The position numbers were made by a program, and so were the translations under genes. The notes beneath the pieces are model-generated. The model was not told where the DNA came from. It was given only the letters and a program-made list of their open reading frames with translations, and searched no databases. Shown in pieces: positions 7,493 through 16,255 of a DNA stretch of 58,840 nt. Each line of letters starts with the position of its first letter. Position 1 is the first letter of the stretch. Source of the stretch: Candidatus Obscuribacterales bacterium. Lineage in GTDB: Bacteria > Cyanobacteriota > Vampirovibrionia > Obscuribacterales > Obscuribacteraceae. The stretch is taken from NCBI GenBank assembly GCA_949127735.1, contig CASBPX010000007.1, forward strand, positions 1-58,840, written 5' to 3'.

Positions 7493-10303
7493 CTAAATGT
7501 AGTTTACTTCACGGTCTAGCAACTGAATTTTTGTATTCGGCAGGGCAAGCTTCAGGGCAGCACGGTCGCCGCGGCTCACCTGCAGATCGTGGAAAACCAG
7601 GGTCTCCAGCGCATCTAGGCCCTTCAGCTTGGTCAGGTCACGATAAGTCATATTAGTACCTAACAAAACCAGCTTTTTCAAAGATTTCATCTGAGCCAGC
7701 GCTTCTAAGGCCGCTGCTGTAATCAAAGTATTTCTTAAGTCTAATTCTTCCAGGGCAGGTAAGGCCATGAGGTAAGGGATACTTGCGTCCACGATGCTGC
7801 TCGATGACAATTTTAAATCCGCTAATTTGAGGCAAGAAGATAAATTCTGCAGGCCATCGCCGCTAATTTCTAAATTTTCTAGATCCAGCACTTTTAAGTG
7901 GCGCAGGTCTTTAAGAACATTGAGGCCACGGTCTGTTAAATGAGTGAACGATAAGCGCAAAGTGTTCAATTGCGTCAGGCGACGAAGGCTTGATAGACCA
8001 GTGTCTGAAACACGTGTGTTGGATAAATTTAGCCATTGCAGAGATGATAACGAAGAAATTAATGCTACCCCTTTATCTCGCAAGCGTTTGCAATTTTCTA
8101 AGTCGAGTGCTTTGAGCGCAGTTAAATTAGTGATTGCGGCCACGCCCTGGTCACCAACGTCGGTACCACTCAAGTTTAAGGTTGTTAGGTCTTTATAATT
8201 ACTTATGTAAACCATGCCACCATCAGTGATGTCAGTATTGGCCAGATTTAAAGTCTTCAGATGAGTAAAATTGCGTAAGTGAGATAAAGTGTCGTCACCA
8301 ATGTCGGCATTGGCTAAATTGATTTCTCGAATGAATGTGAGCTTGGTAAGCGCCGCCATACCGTTATCGGTTACGGGCCCAAGGCGCACGTTGCGCAGTT
8401 TATTCAATTCGCTGAGATGCGTTAAATCAGTGTCTGTGAGCGGTTTTGGATATTCAATGAAACGTAATTCGCGGAGCAATCGCAAATGAGAAAGGGCCTG
8501 ATTGTCCGCCGATGTGGAAGTAATATTGAGATAGCGTAAATCATGCAAATTAGAGAGCTTACCAACACCTTCATTTGTAACACGGGTCAAGGAAAGGTCT
8601 AATTCTTTTAGCTTGTGAAGCGCGCCGATTTTAGTCAGTGTTTCGTTACCGATTCGGTTGCAACCCTTTAAATGCAGTGTTTCTAGATTTTGCAATGTTT
8701 CAATGCCTGTAAATCCTTTGTCGCTTACAGAGTTATTGCTGGCGTCCAGAATTTTTAGACGAGGCAGATCACTGAGCTCAATGGTGGCACCATCAAAACG
8801 AACTGATAGTTCCTCGAGCGAAGGCAGACCGCTGACAATGAGCTTAACCAGCTTTCGATATTGAGCATAATCAGGTTTAGTGTTATCGCTCATGGCGCTT
8901 AAGTGGAGCCGTTTCAGGCCCGTCAGCTCCGCCAGGCTAGCTAGCCCATCGCCACGCAGATCGACTTGTCTGATTGACAGTTCTTCCAACTGCTTTAAAT
9001 TAACTAGAGAATGGAAGAATGTTTCCGCCACATCGTCAGCTCGAATCACCAGCCGCGTCAAGTGCGTTAATTCAGCCACATGTTTAAGACCCTCTTCGGT
9101 CAAGGCATCGACACGCAAAACTAAAGTTGTTAGCTGGGGGAAATAGCGCAAGCAGCTCAAGCCTTCGTCAGTTGCCGATGAAAAGACGATGTAGAGTTCT
9201 TCGAAGTCTGTGACTTTATTTATTGTTGCAAGCAGAGTGTCATCTATTTGAGCGCCTTCAAGTAGAAGTTTTTTTGCGGTGGTGTGAGAAAGCAATTCGC
9301 CCAGTTTAACATTATCGAACTGGCAATGCGAAATGCGCAATTCTTTCAACGAATTCAATTTTTGAATAGGCTTCAACGCCTGCTCAGCAATCTGGCAGGA
9401 AGTTAACTGGAACGTGCGTAGGCGCTGCAAATTAATTAGCGCGCGCAGACTGTTCTTATTTAATTCCACACCACCTAGTCGTAGCTCCCGCAAGCCGGCA
9501 ATGCGATTGATACAGTCCCAATCTTTTTCTCCCATTTCAGGAAATAGATAATCGAGTGACTGAATATCGTCTGGTTTCAAGCGGCTACACTCTTTCAGTG
9601 CTTCGCGGTCCAGCACTTCGAGGCGAATAAAGGCCCGTCTTGAAACTTCGATGCTGCCTCTAGCGATACCAAGTTCTTCCCAGTTGCGTTGGCCACTGCT
9701 ATCGGCTCTCGCCAACCACAATCTTCCTGGCGAACATTCAAATGGAAAAGCTAGGACTCGGCCGCCATGAAGCACAATGTGGCACCGGGTCAGTTTGGCA
9801 TTGAGTTCAGCAGCACCTTCCGCGGTGACCAGTGTGGCGTCTAAATAAAGCTTGTGCAGGTCTGTCAGGTGTTGCAGTCTAACCAGCCCATAGTCAGTGA
9901 CTTTGGTGCCGCCAAGATCGAGAATATTTAGAAACAGCAAATTGCGCAAAGAAGCCAGGCCACTGTCGGTAATATTACGTTCAGGCAAAGTCAAATAGCG
10001 CAAACCTGTAAGGTGAGCCAGATGCTCCAGAGAAGAGTCTGTGATCTCAACTTGGCGAAAATCTATTGATTGCAAATCATTGCTATTTAACTGGCGCAAA
10101 TTTGCCAGCTCGGCTTTGGCGTCTACCAAGAGATGCACATTAGCTAAAGCAGGAACAGTGACGCGGCCTCGCGCTTCGCCTAATTTCTCTTCCCACCAAC
10201 CGCTTTGATTTCCTGACCTGACAATGAGAAAAAGCAAGCCGAGCGATTTATCTGAGGGGAATGTAATCGTCCTCGTTTCAACTTCCTGATCAAATCGCTG
10301 CAT
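7493..10303 (-). CDS. Giant leucine-rich-repeat protein with a duplicated N-terminal module
   Basis: Protein of 936 residues with no signal peptide or membrane segment. Residues from about 80 onward are LRRs of roughly 24 residues with the pattern LxxLxxLxLxxTxITDxGLxxL, the class seen in F-box-like and GALA-type arrays. Two copies of a different module of about 68 residues interrupt this, at 14-82 and 184-252. Both start FP, then share a G-LWL/LFL strand, a W-EE-LG block, an A-RG-I/V-V block and end in L-DDIQSLDY or N-DLQSIDF. The gene starts six bases after the permease stop codon. A binding or scaffold role is likely, and the ligand is unknown. Confidence 0.88.
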   Translation of the reverse strand: MQRFDQEVETRTITFPSDKSLGLLFLIVRSGNQSGWWEEKLGEARGRVTVPALANVHLLVDAKAELANLRQLNSNDLQSIDFRQVEITDSSLEHLAHLTGLRYLTLPERNITDSGLASLRNLLFLNILDLGGTKVTDYGLVRLQHLTDLHKLYLDATLVTAEGAAELNAKLTRCHIVLHGGRVLAFPFECSPGRLWLARADSSGQRNWEELGIARGSIEVSRRAFIRLEVLDREALKECSRLKPDDIQSLDYLFPEMGEKDWDCINRIAGLRELRLGGVELNKNSLRALINLQRLRTFQLTSCQIAEQALKPIQKLNSLKELRISHCQFDNVKLGELLSHTTAKKLLLEGAQIDDTLLATINKVTDFEELYIVFSSATDEGLSCLRYFPQLTTLVLRVDALTEEGLKHVAELTHLTRLVIRADDVAETFFHSLVNLKQLEELSIRQVDLRGDGLASLAELTGLKRLHLSAMSDNTKPDYAQYRKLVKLIVSGLPSLEELSVRFDGATIELSDLPRLKILDASNNSVSDKGFTGIETLQNLETLHLKGCNRIGNETLTKIGALHKLKELDLSLTRVTNEGVGKLSNLHDLRYLNITSTSADNQALSHLRLLRELRFIEYPKPLTDTDLTHLSELNKLRNVRLGPVTDNGMAALTKLTFIREINLANADIGDDTLSHLRNFTHLKTLNLANTDITDGGMVYISNYKDLTTLNLSGTDVGDQGVAAITNLTALKALDLENCKRLRDKGVALISSLSSLQWLNLSNTRVSDTGLSSLRRLTQLNTLRLSFTHLTDRGLNVLKDLRHLKVLDLENLEISGDGLQNLSSCLKLADLKLSSSSIVDASIPYLMALPALEELDLRNTLITAAALEALAQMKSLKKLVLLGTNMTYRDLTKLKGLDALETLVFHDLQVSRGDRAALKLALPNTKIQLLDREVNYI

Positions 10304-10309
10304 GCAGGT

Positions 10310-12229
10310 TTATCTCGTATTTTTAGTGTCTATCAGTGTGGGTCTGCCAATATTTTCCACAGGGACGCCTAAATTACTCTCAAGGTCTCGTGCATACCGC
10401 TCTGCTAATTCGGGATCGGTGCCAGTGCCGATGAACACCTTCTGGAATGGGTGTGCCTTCTTCAAATAGATTAAACCGTCAACTAAAGTGTCCGGCAATA
10501 TTTTTGTGGTCAGCACTATATCGTGATTTTTAAAACTTGGACCAATCTGTTGCGATACCACTCTCTGCAATAGTTCGTGCATCATGCCGCGGCGAGCCGA
10601 CTCTTCTTCTGCGTGGAAAATTATTATTTCCTTGGGCCCTGGTTCTTCGCGTTCAAGCAATTTAATTAGCATAGTAGCTAAGCTTCTCGCTTTTGCACCA
10701 CCGGTACACAATACAAATGTGGGCAGATTTTCTGGAATTTCTTCCATGTTGGCAAATTTTCCCATACCTAACCTGAGGTCAGGCAGCTCACGCAATCTAC
10801 CTTCAAGCACACCCATGCGATAGAAACACATCACTATCAAAATTACGCCGAGAATTTGAAAACCAAGGCCCCGGGCTCCTTCAGCTGAGAAGAGCAGCAC
10901 AATTTCGCAAAATAAAAGTGTCAGCAAACCAATGGTCGGTGGAATTGGTAATTTGTATGCGCCCCACGGAAAAGTCCATTTAGTTTTATACGGTGCCCGT
11001 TCAACTTTAAGCGGCATCTTTATGCGTAGCATAATTACACCAAAGCAAAATGATCCCATCACAGCCAGAAAGGCCATTCCATAAACTTGGCCAAGATTGT
11101 CTACCTGACCGGGAAGTAAGGCGATCATTAAACAGCAAACGGCCATGAACATCAGGCAGACATATGGGTAACCATGCATCATAGGAAATCTGTGGGCCCA
11201 ACGACGCAAGAAGAAAGCTGGCAAATTGCCTTGCTTGGCCATGGTGGTACAAAGGCCGATGCAACCTACATAGGCCGTGTTGACTGCGGCAAAAAGCATT
11301 AATGCTGCGTCAACTACCAGCACTATCAGTAGTGGCTTACCACCTTCTACAAATGCCAACCCTGAAAGCAAACTGTTCTTGTAAGTACTCAATTGGCTTT
11401 CGTCTAAAAGACCAAGGCACAAAAACGAAGTGATTGGTGCGGTGATACCAACTAATAGGACAACTGACAGGTAGATATATTTGAGCGTTTTCCAGGTGGG
11501 AGTTTTTAGCTGTTCCACAATTTGCGCCGCTGATTCAAAACCTGTAATACCGAGAAAAGCAGCGGCAAAACCATGGACAAAATGGGCTGGCGTTACTGCG
11601 GTTAGGCAGTGGGAAAATTTGGTCAAATCAATATGACGTTCATAGGCCATAATCATGCCTTTGACGTCAAGATAGAGCAACAGGCCAAAGTGAAACATAG
11701 CAATGAAAAACACAATCATTGCCGGCTCTTTAATGCCGACGATATTGAGCAGGCCGAAAATAATTACGGGCAAAATTGCCACTACGACAATATTTGAGAC
11801 CGGCCAGTTCATAATGTTGTCTATTGAATCTATATAGAAGGCACCGGAGAGCGCGCTCACAGCAGCGGTGGCCAGGTAAGAAAGTATGGTCAGGGCGCCC
11901 ACCACAATGGCAAAGCGCTTACCCACTGTTTGCAGCACCATAATGTATGCGCCGCCGTTGAACGGGCTAACAGCGCAGCCTTCTTCGTATGTGGCTTTGA
12001 AAATCCACATCATTATGCAGACGGCAAGAATGATAAACGGAGCGGCAAAACCGACCAGGGGCATAATAACGCCGGTGGTGTAAAAGACAGATGTGCCTAT
12101 ATCGGCGCCGACGATGGCAGCGGCCAACCACCATGCCAATAGGGCGTCGCCGTGATGGTGATGGTCTTCTATTGGCTTGACTGGTGCTGGTGCGCCTTGA
12201 GCTGCCTGGTTGGGCTCAGACTGGTTCAC
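10310..12229 (-). CDS. APC-superfamily amino acid permease with a cytoplasmic C-terminal domain
   Basis: Inner-membrane transporter of 639 residues. A His-rich N-terminus (HHHHGD near residue 24) precedes about twelve membrane segments through residue 470. GADIGTSVFYTTG near 42 matches the substrate-binding GxG loop of the APC fold in helix 1. The last 150 residues are soluble, contain VLCTGGAKARSLA and IIIFHAEEESARRG, and look like an alpha/beta nucleotide- or stress-type domain, as in other large APC permeases with cytosolic tails. The substrate is probably an amino acid but is not defined. It leads a minus-strand unit with the LRR protein. Its promoter must lie in 12230-12538, shared divergently with pgi. 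Confidence 0.87.
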   Translation of the reverse strand: MNQSEPNQAAQGAPAPVKPIEDHHHHGDALLAWWLAAAIVGADIGTSVFYTTGVIMPLVGFAAPFIILAVCIMMWIFKATYEEGCAVSPFNGGAYIMVLQTVGKRFAIVVGALTILSYLATAAVSALSGAFYIDSIDNIMNWPVSNIVVVAILPVIIFGLLNIVGIKEPAMIVFFIAMFHFGLLLYLDVKGMIMAYERHIDLTKFSHCLTAVTPAHFVHGFAAAFLGITGFESAAQIVEQLKTPTWKTLKYIYLSVVLLVGITAPITSFLCLGLLDESQLSTYKNSLLSGLAFVEGGKPLLIVLVVDAALMLFAAVNTAYVGCIGLCTTMAKQGNLPAFFLRRWAHRFPMMHGYPYVCLMFMAVCCLMIALLPGQVDNLGQVYGMAFLAVMGSFCFGVIMLRIKMPLKVERAPYKTKWTFPWGAYKLPIPPTIGLLTLLFCEIVLLFSAEGARGLGFQILGVILIVMCFYRMGVLEGRLRELPDLRLGMGKFANMEEIPENLPTFVLCTGGAKARSLATMLIKLLEREEPGPKEIIIFHAEEESARRGMMHELLQRVVSQQIGPSFKNHDIVLTTKILPDTLVDGLIYLKKAHPFQKVFIGTGTDPELAERYARDLESNLGVPVENIGRPTLIDTKNTR

Positions 12230-12538
12230 TGAAATTTATACCTGGGCATGTGGATTCCGTTTGGCGCTAGCCGAGCAGCGGCTTGTACTTGCTTGACATG
12301 TGTATTTTACGCGATTGTTGCTAAGTTAGTGGGTTAGTGACTTAGGCTACTACATCTGTACTAAGCGTCAACTGTTAAAGGTGAATAGTGGTCAATCTGA
12401 TATCGTTTCGCAATACCTTAGAAAAAAAGGGACCTTTTTGCTCATCAGTTGAGCGGCTATTAAAATGGCTGCTATTAAAATGAGTAGCTATTAAAATGGT
12501 TAGTTACCAGACGAATTAAGTAAGGATCAGTAATCAAG
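12230..12538. other. Divergent intergenic region between the permease and pgi
   Basis: A 309-bp gene-free stretch. It holds an A-T-rich inverted repeat AAAAAGG-GA-CCTTTTT at 12424-12439 and, nearer to pgi, three direct repeats annotated separately. I find no promoter with both boxes at correct spacing on either strand, though both flanking genes must start from here. Confidence 0.6.
12456..12499 (+). repeat. Three direct repeats of GCTATTAAAATGG upstream of pgi
   Basis: GCTATTAAAATGG occurs at 12456-12468 and 12487-12499, and GCTATTAAAATGA at 12471-12483. The copies are 15 and 16 bases apart, about 1.5 helical turns each, and end 39 bases before the pgi start. They could be operator half-sites or a recent slippage duplication. 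Confidence 0.85.
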
Positions 12539-14299
12539 ATGAATACCACAAGCAGCAGTCCGATTAATGCTCTTTCGCGCCAATTGCCTGCCGCTCTGGC
12601 AACGGCAGTTAGTGAAATCTTGTCTAACTGGACCAGCAGCAATAAAGTGCAGAAGATCTGGCAAAAAGACGCTGCTTTGTGGACTAACAAAGACGAGGCT
12701 AAATGGTTGGAGTGGCTGAATGTTGTAGCTGACCAGCAAAAATCGCTGGCTGATTACGAAGCTTTTGCCCTTGAAATAAAAGATGCTGGTTTTACCGATG
12801 TGCTGTTGCTTGGCATGGGCGGCTCCAGTCTGGCTCCTGAAGTTTTCGCCGTCACCTACGGTTCGCAACCAGGTTTTCCGCGTTTGCGCATTCTCGACTC
12901 TACCGACCCGCAGCAAATCAGAGATCTTGATGCCACTGTCGATGCTAAGAAAACATTGTTTGTGGTATCAAGCAAATCAGGCAGCACTCTTGAACCGAAT
13001 ATTTACATGGCTCATTTTCTTGCCATGGTCAAACAAGCAGTCGGTGAAGACAAGGCCGGTTCGCACTTTGTGGCCATTACCGACCCTGATTCAAAATTAG
13101 CAGCAGTAGCAAAAAGTGAAAATTTCCGCCGCGTTTTTCTTGGATATCCTGGTATCGGCGGCCGCTATTCAGCGCTGTCGCCATTTGGTATTGTGCCTGC
13201 GGCATTAATCGGTTTAGATTTAAAAACTTTCCTGGCGCAGGCCCAGGAGATGGCCGAGCAATGCCAGTCTAATGACGACGAAAATCCCGGTTTGGTTCTT
13301 GGTGCCATTATGGGAGCGGCAGCCCAGGCTGGTCGCAATAAGCTAACTATTGTCACTTCGCCGGCCATTCACGATTTTGGTGCCTGGCTAGAACAACTAG
13401 TGGCCGAATCTACAGGCAAAGAAGGCAAGGCGATTATTCCGGTGGATCTTGAAACTCTAAGCACCGACACTGGTGTCTACGGAGACGATAGACTGTTTGT
13501 ATTTATTAAACTGGAAGGCGACAAAGGCACTTTTAATGGCCTTGACAATGCTGCCATTGAAGAGCGACTACAAGCTATGGAAGCCAAAGGGCACCCGGTG
13601 GTTTGCATTACCCTGGTCGATAAAATCAATCTGGCTCGTGAATTTTTCCGCTTCGAAATAGCAACTGCTGTTGCCGGAGCGGTTATGGGAATTAATCCAT
13701 TCGATCAACCAGATGTAGAAGCCAGCAAAATTAAAACTCGAGAACTCACTGATGAATATGAATTATCAGGCAGCCTGCCTGCTGAAAAAGCATTTTTTGA
13801 AGAAGGTCAAATCAAATTATTCAGCGATCAAACCAATATTGATGCTTTGAAGAAGTCTGGTGCCACTGACACCCTTATGGGTTTGCTTAAGGCGCATCTG
13901 GCACGATTGAGCAAAGGCGACTATTTTGCTTTACTCAATTACATTGAAATGAATAAAGCACACGTGGAGATTGCTCAGCAGATTCGTTTGTCGGTGCGAG
14001 ACAAAAAACATGTAGCCACTTGCCTCGGTTTTGGACCGCGGTTTTTACACTCCACCGGTCAGGCCTACAAAGGCGGCCCAGATAGCGGTGTAGTGCTGCA
14101 GGTAACTTGCGATGACAAACAAGATCTGGCGGTGCCCGGTCAAAAATATAGTTTTGGTATCGTCAAAGCCGCTCAAGCACGAGGTGATTTTGACGTGCTG
14201 GTAAGCCGCAAGCGTCGCGCCCTGAGAGCTCACATAACAGGCAATCTTCAAACCGGATTGAAACAGCTCTCTGACGCCATTAGCCAGGCCATTAATTAG
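12539..14299 (+). CDS. pgi: Glucose-6-phosphate isomerase (Tal-Pgi type, isomerase part only)
   Basis: Cytosolic enzyme of 586 residues that interconverts glucose 6-phosphate and fructose 6-phosphate in glycolysis and gluconeogenesis. LLGMGGSSLAPEV near 83 and VVSSKSGSTLEPN near 142 are phosphosugar-binding SIS motifs, and GIGGRYSALSPFG near 202 is the isomerase signature. The closest family I recognise is the isomerase half of the bifunctional transaldolase/glucose-6-phosphate isomerase of cyanobacteria and relatives. The N-terminus here begins directly before the isomerase, so the transaldolase half is missing and must be a separate gene if present. AAGG lies 13 bases before the ATG, a weak site. 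Confidence 0.93.
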   Translation: MNTTSSSPINALSRQLPAALATAVSEILSNWTSSNKVQKIWQKDAALWTNKDEAKWLEWLNVVADQQKSLADYEAFALEIKDAGFTDVLLLGMGGSSLAPEVFAVTYGSQPGFPRLRILDSTDPQQIRDLDATVDAKKTLFVVSSKSGSTLEPNIYMAHFLAMVKQAVGEDKAGSHFVAITDPDSKLAAVAKSENFRRVFLGYPGIGGRYSALSPFGIVPAALIGLDLKTFLAQAQEMAEQCQSNDDENPGLVLGAIMGAAAQAGRNKLTIVTSPAIHDFGAWLEQLVAESTGKEGKAIIPVDLETLSTDTGVYGDDRLFVFIKLEGDKGTFNGLDNAAIEERLQAMEAKGHPVVCITLVDKINLAREFFRFEIATAVAGAVMGINPFDQPDVEASKIKTRELTDEYELSGSLPAEKAFFEEGQIKLFSDQTNIDALKKSGATDTLMGLLKAHLARLSKGDYFALLNYIEMNKAHVEIAQQIRLSVRDKKHVATCLGFGPRFLHSTGQAYKGGPDSGVVLQVTCDDKQDLAVPGQKYSFGIVKAAQARGDFDVLVSRKRRALRAHITGNLQTGLKQLSDAISQAIN

Positions 14300-14300
14300 T

Positions 14301-15044
14301 TTGGAGTCGCTTGTAACGGCTAAAAAGCATACGCCCAGGCACTATTACGCTTTGCTCGTAAGTGTGATCGTGCTTTCGTTTGTAGCACCACTGGTTGATC
14401 ACACGGTCTGGTCGCATATTTTAATTGGCATTCTTCTGATGTCGGTTTTGCTGCAAGCTGCGTTTTCTGTTCGCTCTGAAGAAAAACTCGACTGGCTCTC
14501 CATCAGCCTTGCCGTGCTGGCAACGGTAGGTTGGACCCTGGCTTTTTGCAGCAATATGGTGCCTTTTAAATGGCCGGTGTTTCAGATTTTGTCTCTGTCG
14601 ATGATTCTTTTGTTTTTTATGCGCATCGCACGCATAATGGTGCTCGATATTTTGACCGGTGTGATCAATTCTAATCGCATCTGTGGTGGTGCCTGTGTTT
14701 ATGTGTTGATTGGCTTTTGCTTTGCCATGATTCACATGATGGTGGCAATTCACGATCCCCATTCCTATCGGGATAATGTCAAAGGCTATGATTCAGGTAG
14801 AGAACGGCATGATCGCTATCCGCTGCTGATATATTTTAGTTTCTGCACTCTTTCGACTGTCGCCTATGGCGATATCATTCCCATTAGCCGCCTGGCGCGT
14901 GCCATTTCTTGCTTAGAGGCAATGAGCGGTCAGCTTTATCTGGCAATCATGGTGGCGCGTCTGGTTGGCATGCACACAGCAGTTAAAGCCGAGCCACGCA
15001 GGCTGGAAGCTGAAAAAGAGATCAAAGAAAAGCTGGCTGAATGA
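14301..15044 (+). CDS. Potassium channel family protein (two-pore-helix type filter)
   Basis: Membrane protein of 247 residues. Five to six hydrophobic segments run through residue 145, then a pore region LSTVAYGDIIPISR near 187-200 and a final membrane helix. TVAYGD is a K+ channel selectivity filter with Ala in place of the usual Gly or Val-Gly. It should let K+ or another monovalent cation flow across the inner membrane. The C-terminus is a short charged helix with no RCK domain. The frame opens with a TTG one base after the pgi stop, so it is probably translated from the same mRNA. No link of function with pgi is apparent. Confidence 0.82.
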   Translation: MESLVTAKKHTPRHYYALLVSVIVLSFVAPLVDHTVWSHILIGILLMSVLLQAAFSVRSEEKLDWLSISLAVLATVGWTLAFCSNMVPFKWPVFQILSLSMILLFFMRIARIMVLDILTGVINSNRICGGACVYVLIGFCFAMIHMMVAIHDPHSYRDNVKGYDSGRERHDRYPLLIYFSFCTLSTVAYGDIIPISRLARAISCLEAMSGQLYLAIMVARLVGMHTAVKAEPRRLEAEKEIKEKLAE

Positions 15045-15070
15045 GTCGAATATGTAGAATATTAACGAGT

Positions 15071-16177
15071 CTATTTACTCAGTTCAGGTTCTAACTTAGC
15101 TACATCAGTTTTTGATTCGCTGATTAAAATGGCATGAGTATACTCTTTGAAGGCATCAATAATTTTATTGTGGAAAGTTTCAGTTGCCGAAATTTTGCGG
15201 CGAATGGCGCTTGATTCGGGCGTTCCAGGTTTATATTGCGAAGCTGTCGCATAGAGCTGCTTTAATTCTTGATCAAGAATTTCGTCGACGATATCGCAAG
15301 CTTTAGAAATTACCTGGTCGGGCGCAGTTTCGTCAGCGTTTGATGATGTAACTGCTTGAGCTTGAGCATTTGCCGCTTGCTTTGTATCTGGTTTCACTTC
15401 AGGCTGATAGCCTACCGCTATATTTTCTCCCAGCGATAGCGCGGCGTCGTGGTGGCCCATCAGCTCAGTTTCGCTCATAACGCCGCTCGATAGGCGAATT
15501 AAATCACCAAAAAGTTCTTTAGCTAGATGAGGCATAGTTTCAATTGGAACATCTTCACCGCCAATTTTCCAAACCGAATTTGCACCATCGGCGGTGTGGG
15601 CAATTTCCATCAAAGGTGGCATTTCGTCTTCACCAATACCATCGGTATCAAATGCCATTACCATTTCTGCAGGAATAACAAAAACCGCGATTTTGTGTTC
15701 GTGGCCGCGCACAATCATGGCCCAGTCGCGAGTGGTTAATCTTCCTTTGTAGCTTTTCTCTACCGGTCTATACCAGACATCGTCATTTCTTTTCTCAAAT
15801 AGCCTCGGTTTTTCGTAAGAAACATAGAGATTTGTCCCGATGGCTTTTTTATTAAACTCATAGGTCAATTCGTCAAATTGTGCACCCAGCTTGTCAATCC
15901 AGGCGGTGACGTCCTCGAAAGCCGTGGCACTGGCAGCCTGCGCCTCCATAGGTTTTTCAACATCGGCAGGTAAAAGCCCATTAAGCCATCGGCCTGTCTC
16001 CTGGCCTCGCTTGGCCTTAAGCGCGTCAAATATTGCTTTGGAACCTTCAGGTACAGCAAGTTCTGGAGAGAGCTCTGATGCCCGCTCAGCCGCCTCGCGC
16101 ATACGGGACACGTCTGCCTCTTTGTTTCTTTGCATAGCAAACTTGCCTGAGGCCCAAAGATCATTAAAACGACCCAT
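15071..16177 (-). CDS. Unrecognised soluble protein
   Basis: Protein of 368 residues that I do not recognise. There is no signal peptide or membrane segment. Residues 1-60 are helical and charged. Residues 100-250 look like a compact mixed alpha/beta domain with the blocks SYKGRLTTRDWAMIVRG, KIAVFVIPAEMVMAFDTDG and SVWKIGGEDVPIE. A low-complexity linker rich in Ala, Gln, Thr and Ser follows near 265-290, and the last 75 residues are helical. It is convergent with the channel gene and divergent from the kinase at 16256, with 78 bases between the starts. Codon use resembles its neighbours. It could be lineage-specific; no function is proposed. Confidence 0.75.
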   Translation of the reverse strand: MGRFNDLWASGKFAMQRNKEADVSRMREAAERASELSPELAVPEGSKAIFDALKAKRGQETGRWLNGLLPADVEKPMEAQAASATAFEDVTAWIDKLGAQFDELTYEFNKKAIGTNLYVSYEKPRLFEKRNDDVWYRPVEKSYKGRLTTRDWAMIVRGHEHKIAVFVIPAEMVMAFDTDGIGEDEMPPLMEIAHTADGANSVWKIGGEDVPIETMPHLAKELFGDLIRLSSGVMSETELMGHHDAALSLGENIAVGYQPEVKPDTKQAANAQAQAVTSSNADETAPDQVISKACDIVDEILDQELKQLYATASQYKPGTPESSAIRRKISATETFHNKIIDAFKEYTHAILISESKTDVAKLEPELSK

Positions 16178-16189
16178 CTTTCATACCGC

Positions 16190-16217
16190 CTGTTTGTTGA
16201 AAAAGCTGACATATAAT
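16190..16217 (+). promoter_or_regulatory. Candidate promoter of the Ser/Thr kinase gene
   Basis: A perfect TATAAT at 16212-16217 lies 38 bases before the kinase start. A poor -35 (CTGTTT, 16190-16195) sits 16 bases upstream. It is in the divergent gap, oriented toward the kinase. The -10 match is strong and the -35 match weak. Confidence 0.5.
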
Positions 16218-16255
16218 ACACTTATCGGTTACTCAAAGACCAGGTTTGCATTTGC

